Assembly (NCBI RefSeq): GCF_021173675.1
Contig: NZ_JAIHON010000001.1
Coordinates: 744,001-808,000 of the forward strand
DNA: 64,000 nucleotides
Direction of reading: 5' to 3'
Source: Streptomyces lincolnensis
GTDB lineage: Bacteria; Actinomycetota; Actinomycetes; Streptomycetales; Streptomycetaceae
Position 1 is the first letter of the stretch. Every line of letters starts with the position of its first letter. Below the pieces are notes generated by a model that did no database searches, was not told the origin of the DNA, and worked only from the letters and a program-made list of their open reading frames with translations. Positions 61,551 to 64,000 of the stretch are shown piece after piece. The position numbers were made by a program, and so were the translations under genes.

Positions 61551-62305
61551 GTCACGCGACACCACCGGCCGGGCCGACCACCGCCACCGGGCGGACCACC
61601 ATCGCCTTCTTCGACGTGGACGAGACCGTGGTGGCCGCGAAGACCATGCTCGACTTCTGGGAGTTCTGGGCCGGTTCGGGTCTGTGGCCGCTCCCGGCCC
61701 GGGTGTCCGACCTGCGGGCCCGGGCGGCGGCGGGCGAGGACCGTACGGTGCTGAACCGCGCGTTCTACCGCCGGTTCGCCGGAGTGCCCCTGGCCCTGCT
61801 GCGGTCGGCGGCACGCGCCTGGTACGACGCCCACCGCCTCGGGGAGCGGGCGTTCGTGACCGCCGGGGTGCGGGCCGTCGAGCGGCACCGGGCCCTCGGG
61901 CACGACGTGGTGCTGGTCTCGGGCTCCCTGCGCCCGCTCCTGGAGGCCGTGGCGGAGGACCTCGGCGCGGTCGAGGTGCGGTGCACCGAACAGGCGGTGA
62001 CGGACGACGGCGTCCTCACCGGCGAGGTGGACCGGCCGATGATCGGGCCGGCCAAGGCCGACGCCGTCACGGCCGTCGCGCGGGCGCGCGGCGCGCGCAC
62101 CGCGGACTGCTACGGGTACGGCGACCACGAGAGCGATCTCGCCATGCTCCGGTCGGTGGGGCATGCCGCGGTGGTGGGCGGCTCCCCCGCGCTGGCCCGG
62201 GAGGCCGAGCGGGCCGGCTGGGCCGTGCTCGACGGACACCGGGGCCCGCGCCGGGCACCGGCCCACGCCGGGCACCACCCCCTTCCGGCCTCGGGAAACC
62301 GCTGA
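61547..62305 (+). CDS. HAD-IB family phosphatase
   Basis: This is a 252-residue protein. Motif I is FFDVDETVV with nucleophile Asp23 and acid/base Asp25; motif II VLVSGS and motif IV GYGDHESDLAML follow. The family (SerB-like subfamily IB) removes phosphate from small molecules. ATGA overlap with the flavoenzyme gene. In the GBL pathway the AfsA product carries a phosphate that must be removed, and the phosphatase for this step is often not clustered; this is a good candidate. Confidence 0.88.
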   Translation: MSHATPPAGPTTATGRTTIAFFDVDETVVAAKTMLDFWEFWAGSGLWPLPARVSDLRARAAAGEDRTVLNRAFYRRFAGVPLALLRSAARAWYDAHRLGERAFVTAGVRAVERHRALGHDVVLVSGSLRPLLEAVAEDLGAVEVRCTEQAVTDDGVLTGEVDRPMIGPAKADAVTAVARARGARTADCYGYGDHESDLAMLRSVGHAAVVGGSPALAREAERAGWAVLDGHRGPRRAPAHAGHHPLPASGNR

Positions 62306-62331
62306 TGAACGACCGGTTTCCCGCTCCTCGG

Positions 62332-62355
62332 AGAAATCCTTCTCAAGGGTATGTT
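62332..62355. promoter_or_regulatory. ARE-like palindrome before the second receptor gene
   Basis: AGAAATCCTTCTCAAGGGTATGTT resembles the element at 59293 (AAACCTTC..GAAGGTATCTT) in order and spacing. It lies about 32 bp before the second TetR start and is likely bound by one or both receptors. Confidence 0.55.
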
Positions 62356-62386
62356 TGTGCCCTCGTCAACACTGGAGGGCACCCGC

Positions 62387-63019
62387 ATGGTCAAACAGGA
62401 GAGGGCGCGACGCACCCGCGAGAAGGTGCTGGACGCGGCGGCCGAGGAATTCGCCGTGCAGGGGTACAGCAGGGCGACACTCAACGCCGTCGCGGCCCGC
62501 ACGGGCATGACGAAGGGGGCGCTCTACGGGCACTTCGCGTCCAAGCGGCTCCTGGCCGGCGCCCTGCTGAGCCAGTCCCACGAGGCGTGGGAGGAGATGC
62601 TGCTGGCCCGCGACACCCCGGGGGTCACCGCCCGGACGGCACTGGAGTCGCTCGTCCTGGACCTGGCCCATCGCCTGAAGGCGGACATCCGGTTGCGGGC
62701 GGCGCTCCGGCTGGCCACCGACTGCCCGAGCCTGAGCCGCGCGGTGCCCGACGTCTTCGAGGACGTGCGCCGCAATCTCGTGGACCTCATCCGCCGCGCG
62801 CAGCGGGAGGGCAGTATGCCGCCCCGTCCCCCCGAGCTGGTCGCGCAGTTACTGCTGGCAGCCATGCACGGCGCGCTCCATGTGTCGTTCGGGCCGGCCG
62901 GCTGCGGCAGGTCGGCCACCTGGGACGCGGTGTGGCGGCTGCTCCTCGACGCGCTCTCCGGTGACGCCGGGGAGCCGTCGGGCGGGCGGGAGGCCGAAGG
63001 GGGCGTGCACGCCGGATGA
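62387..63019 (+). CDS. Second TetR-family butyrolactone receptor-like regulator
   Basis: This is a 210-residue protein. The helix-turn-helix reads VLDAAAEEFAVQGYSRATLNAVAARTGMTKGALYGHFASKRLLAGALL, again of the ArpA/ScbR2 group. ATG at 62387 is used because GGAGGG is eight bases upstream; an ATG at 62351 lies in the ARE-like palindrome. Paired receptors in one cluster often split into a true receptor and a pseudo-receptor; sequence alone does not tell which is which. Confidence 0.87.
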   Translation: MVKQERARRTREKVLDAAAEEFAVQGYSRATLNAVAARTGMTKGALYGHFASKRLLAGALLSQSHEAWEEMLLARDTPGVTARTALESLVLDLAHRLKADIRLRAALRLATDCPSLSRAVPDVFEDVRRNLVDLIRRAQREGSMPPRPPELVAQLLLAAMHGALHVSFGPAGCGRSATWDAVWRLLLDALSGDAGEPSGGREAEGGVHAG

Positions 63020-63040
63020 GCGTCTCGTTGCGGGTCCGTT

Positions 63041-63065
63041 AAAAATACCATCGCGAAGGTTTTTT
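63041..63065. promoter_or_regulatory. ARE-like palindrome before the LysR gene
   Basis: AAAAATACC, eight central bases, then a run reading AGGTTTTTT: a long AT-rich inverted repeat about 55 bp before the LysR start. It shares the ATACC/GGT core with the other two ARE-like sites. Confidence 0.5.
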
Positions 63066-63119
63066 CTGCCATGCTGAAGCCGCCGTCAGCAGTCGACATG
63101 GAGTGAAGGAGGGAAGCGA

Positions 63120-64000
63120 ATGAGTGTGCTGGACGAAAGGATCGGACCGTCGCCGCTCGACCACATGAGCTCCGGCGAAGTCCATGAAGATCCGAATCAC
63201 GAGGGAGTTCGGCGCGCCGTCACGCACGCCGAGCATGTCGACGACTTCGACATGCGGCACCTTCGATATTTCCTGACCGTGGTGCGGGCCGGAACCGTCT
63301 CCGGAGCCGCCCAGGAATTGCGGATATCGCAACCGAGCCTGAGTCAGCAGATCAAGCGGCTGGAACGCCGAATCGGCGCTCCGCTGTTCATCCGGAGTTC
63401 ACGGGGCGTCGAACTGACCACGGGCGGACGCGCCTTTCTGCAGGAGATCCAGGGTATTCCGGGCCAGCTCCGGTCCGCGATCGCGGCCGCCGCGCCGTCC
63501 CCCAGGATCTGGCCCGTGGGGGTGTGCGGCGGGGTACCGGCGGAGGTGCTCGCCGAGGTGCAGAGCGGTCTGTCCGGGCAGCACGGCGAGCGGCCCGGCG
63601 GCCGGCCGGCACCGCCGCTGCGCATGCGCTCGGTCAGCGCGGCGGACCAGCTGGAGCTGCTCCAGCACGGCGAGATCGCCTTCGGCATCGTGCGGCTGCC
63701 CGTCACCATGCCCGGCCTGGTGCGGGCGGTGGTCTGGGACGAGCCGCTCGGGGTCGTCATGTGCGCCGACCATCCGCTGGCCGGCCGCCCCGAGCCGACC
63801 TGGGCGGACCTGAGCGCCCAGCGGCTGCTCTGGTACGACGAGGGCTGCGCGCCGGGGTACGCGGACACCGTGCCGGCCCAGCTCGCCGCGCTGGGCTGGA
63901 AGGCCGACCTGCATCCCGTCGACCAGGACCAGCAGGCCCTGTTCGTGCACGCGCTCCAGACCGGCCGCGATGTCGTGGCACTGCGCCCGAGGCTCGCCGT
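63120..64000 (+). CDS. LysR-family transcriptional regulator, 3' partial
   Basis: ATG at 63120 has GGAGGG six bases upstream; the frame stays open to the end of the window (293 codons seen). An unusual N-terminal extension of about 44 acidic/His residues precedes the LysR winged helix (MRHLRYFLTVVRAGTVSGAAQELRISQPSLSQQIKRLERRIG). The periplasmic-binding-like effector domain begins near 130. An ARE-like palindrome lies upstream, so it may be a downstream target of butyrolactone control. The C-terminus lies beyond the window. Confidence 0.88.
   Translation, partial: MSVLDERIGPSPLDHMSSGEVHEDPNHEGVRRAVTHAEHVDDFDMRHLRYFLTVVRAGTVSGAAQELRISQPSLSQQIKRLERRIGAPLFIRSSRGVELTTGGRAFLQEIQGIPGQLRSAIAAAAPSPRIWPVGVCGGVPAEVLAEVQSGLSGQHGERPGGRPAPPLRMRSVSAADQLELLQHGEIAFGIVRLPVTMPGLVRAVVWDEPLGVVMCADHPLAGRPEPTWADLSAQRLLWYDEGCAPGYADTVPAQLAALGWKADLHPVDQDQQALFVHALQTGRDVVALRPRLA

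Overview
The window is chromosomal DNA from a high-GC actinomycete, almost certainly a Streptomyces. Codon third positions are strongly G/C, GTG starts are common, and stop/start overlaps (ATGA, GTGA) are everywhere. There is an AfsR-type regulator, an iron box of DmdR type, sugar importers without their own ATPase, and an AfsA/ArpA-type gamma-butyrolactone (GBL) system. No rRNA, tRNA, CRISPR array or transposase was seen.

Layout. 1-2967: drug-export ABC pair (first gene cut by the window edge) and a cytochrome P450, converging on a large AfsR/SARP-type STAND regulator (2951-6097). 6350-9325: a compact flavin redox operon (ferric-reductase-like membrane protein, double FMN-binding protein, ApbE, tiny membrane peptide) facing a two-component system (9492-11647). 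11701-12696: sugar epimerase. 13018-20470: second two-component system, a glycosyltransferase/DUF2064/methyltransferase operon, a membrane molybdopterin oxidoreductase with a small partner, and a polytopic membrane protein. 20478-28358: an iron-box siderophore-binding lipoprotein, then a six-gene operon (MFS, unknown protein, family 5 binding protein, two permeases, double ATPase) behind a Zur-like box. This resembles a metallophore export/import locus. 28488-32093: an NLR-like STAND ATPase.

32262-52027 is a glycan-use locus: secreted GH84, a SIS-domain amino-sugar protein, an RpiR regulator, cytoplasmic GH38 alpha-mannosidase, a three-gene sugar ABC importer, two GH3 enzymes, a BadF-type amino-sugar kinase and a GH5-like enzyme. 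The enzyme set fits breakdown of N-glycan-type mannose/GlcNAc oligosaccharides. Related short palindromes (TGGTT..AACCA or TGGnTGATACATTC) lie before its transcription units and are the likely operators of the RpiR protein.

52125-56530 looks like a conflict/defence island: a viperin-like radical SAM protein with a NUDIX hydrolase, converging on a degenerate trypsin-like protein plus a TPR protein with a PLD-like C-terminus. 56591-58370 is an ArsR regulator divergent from an MFS exporter. 58535-64000 is a GBL/butenolide signalling cluster: two ArpA-like TetR receptors, an AfsA-like synthase, an acyl-CoA-dehydrogenase-like flavoenzyme, a HAD phosphatase and a LysR regulator cut by the window end, with three ARE-like palindromes. 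A 55-60 bp dispersed Streptomyces repeat occurs three times, each time overlapping coding sequence.
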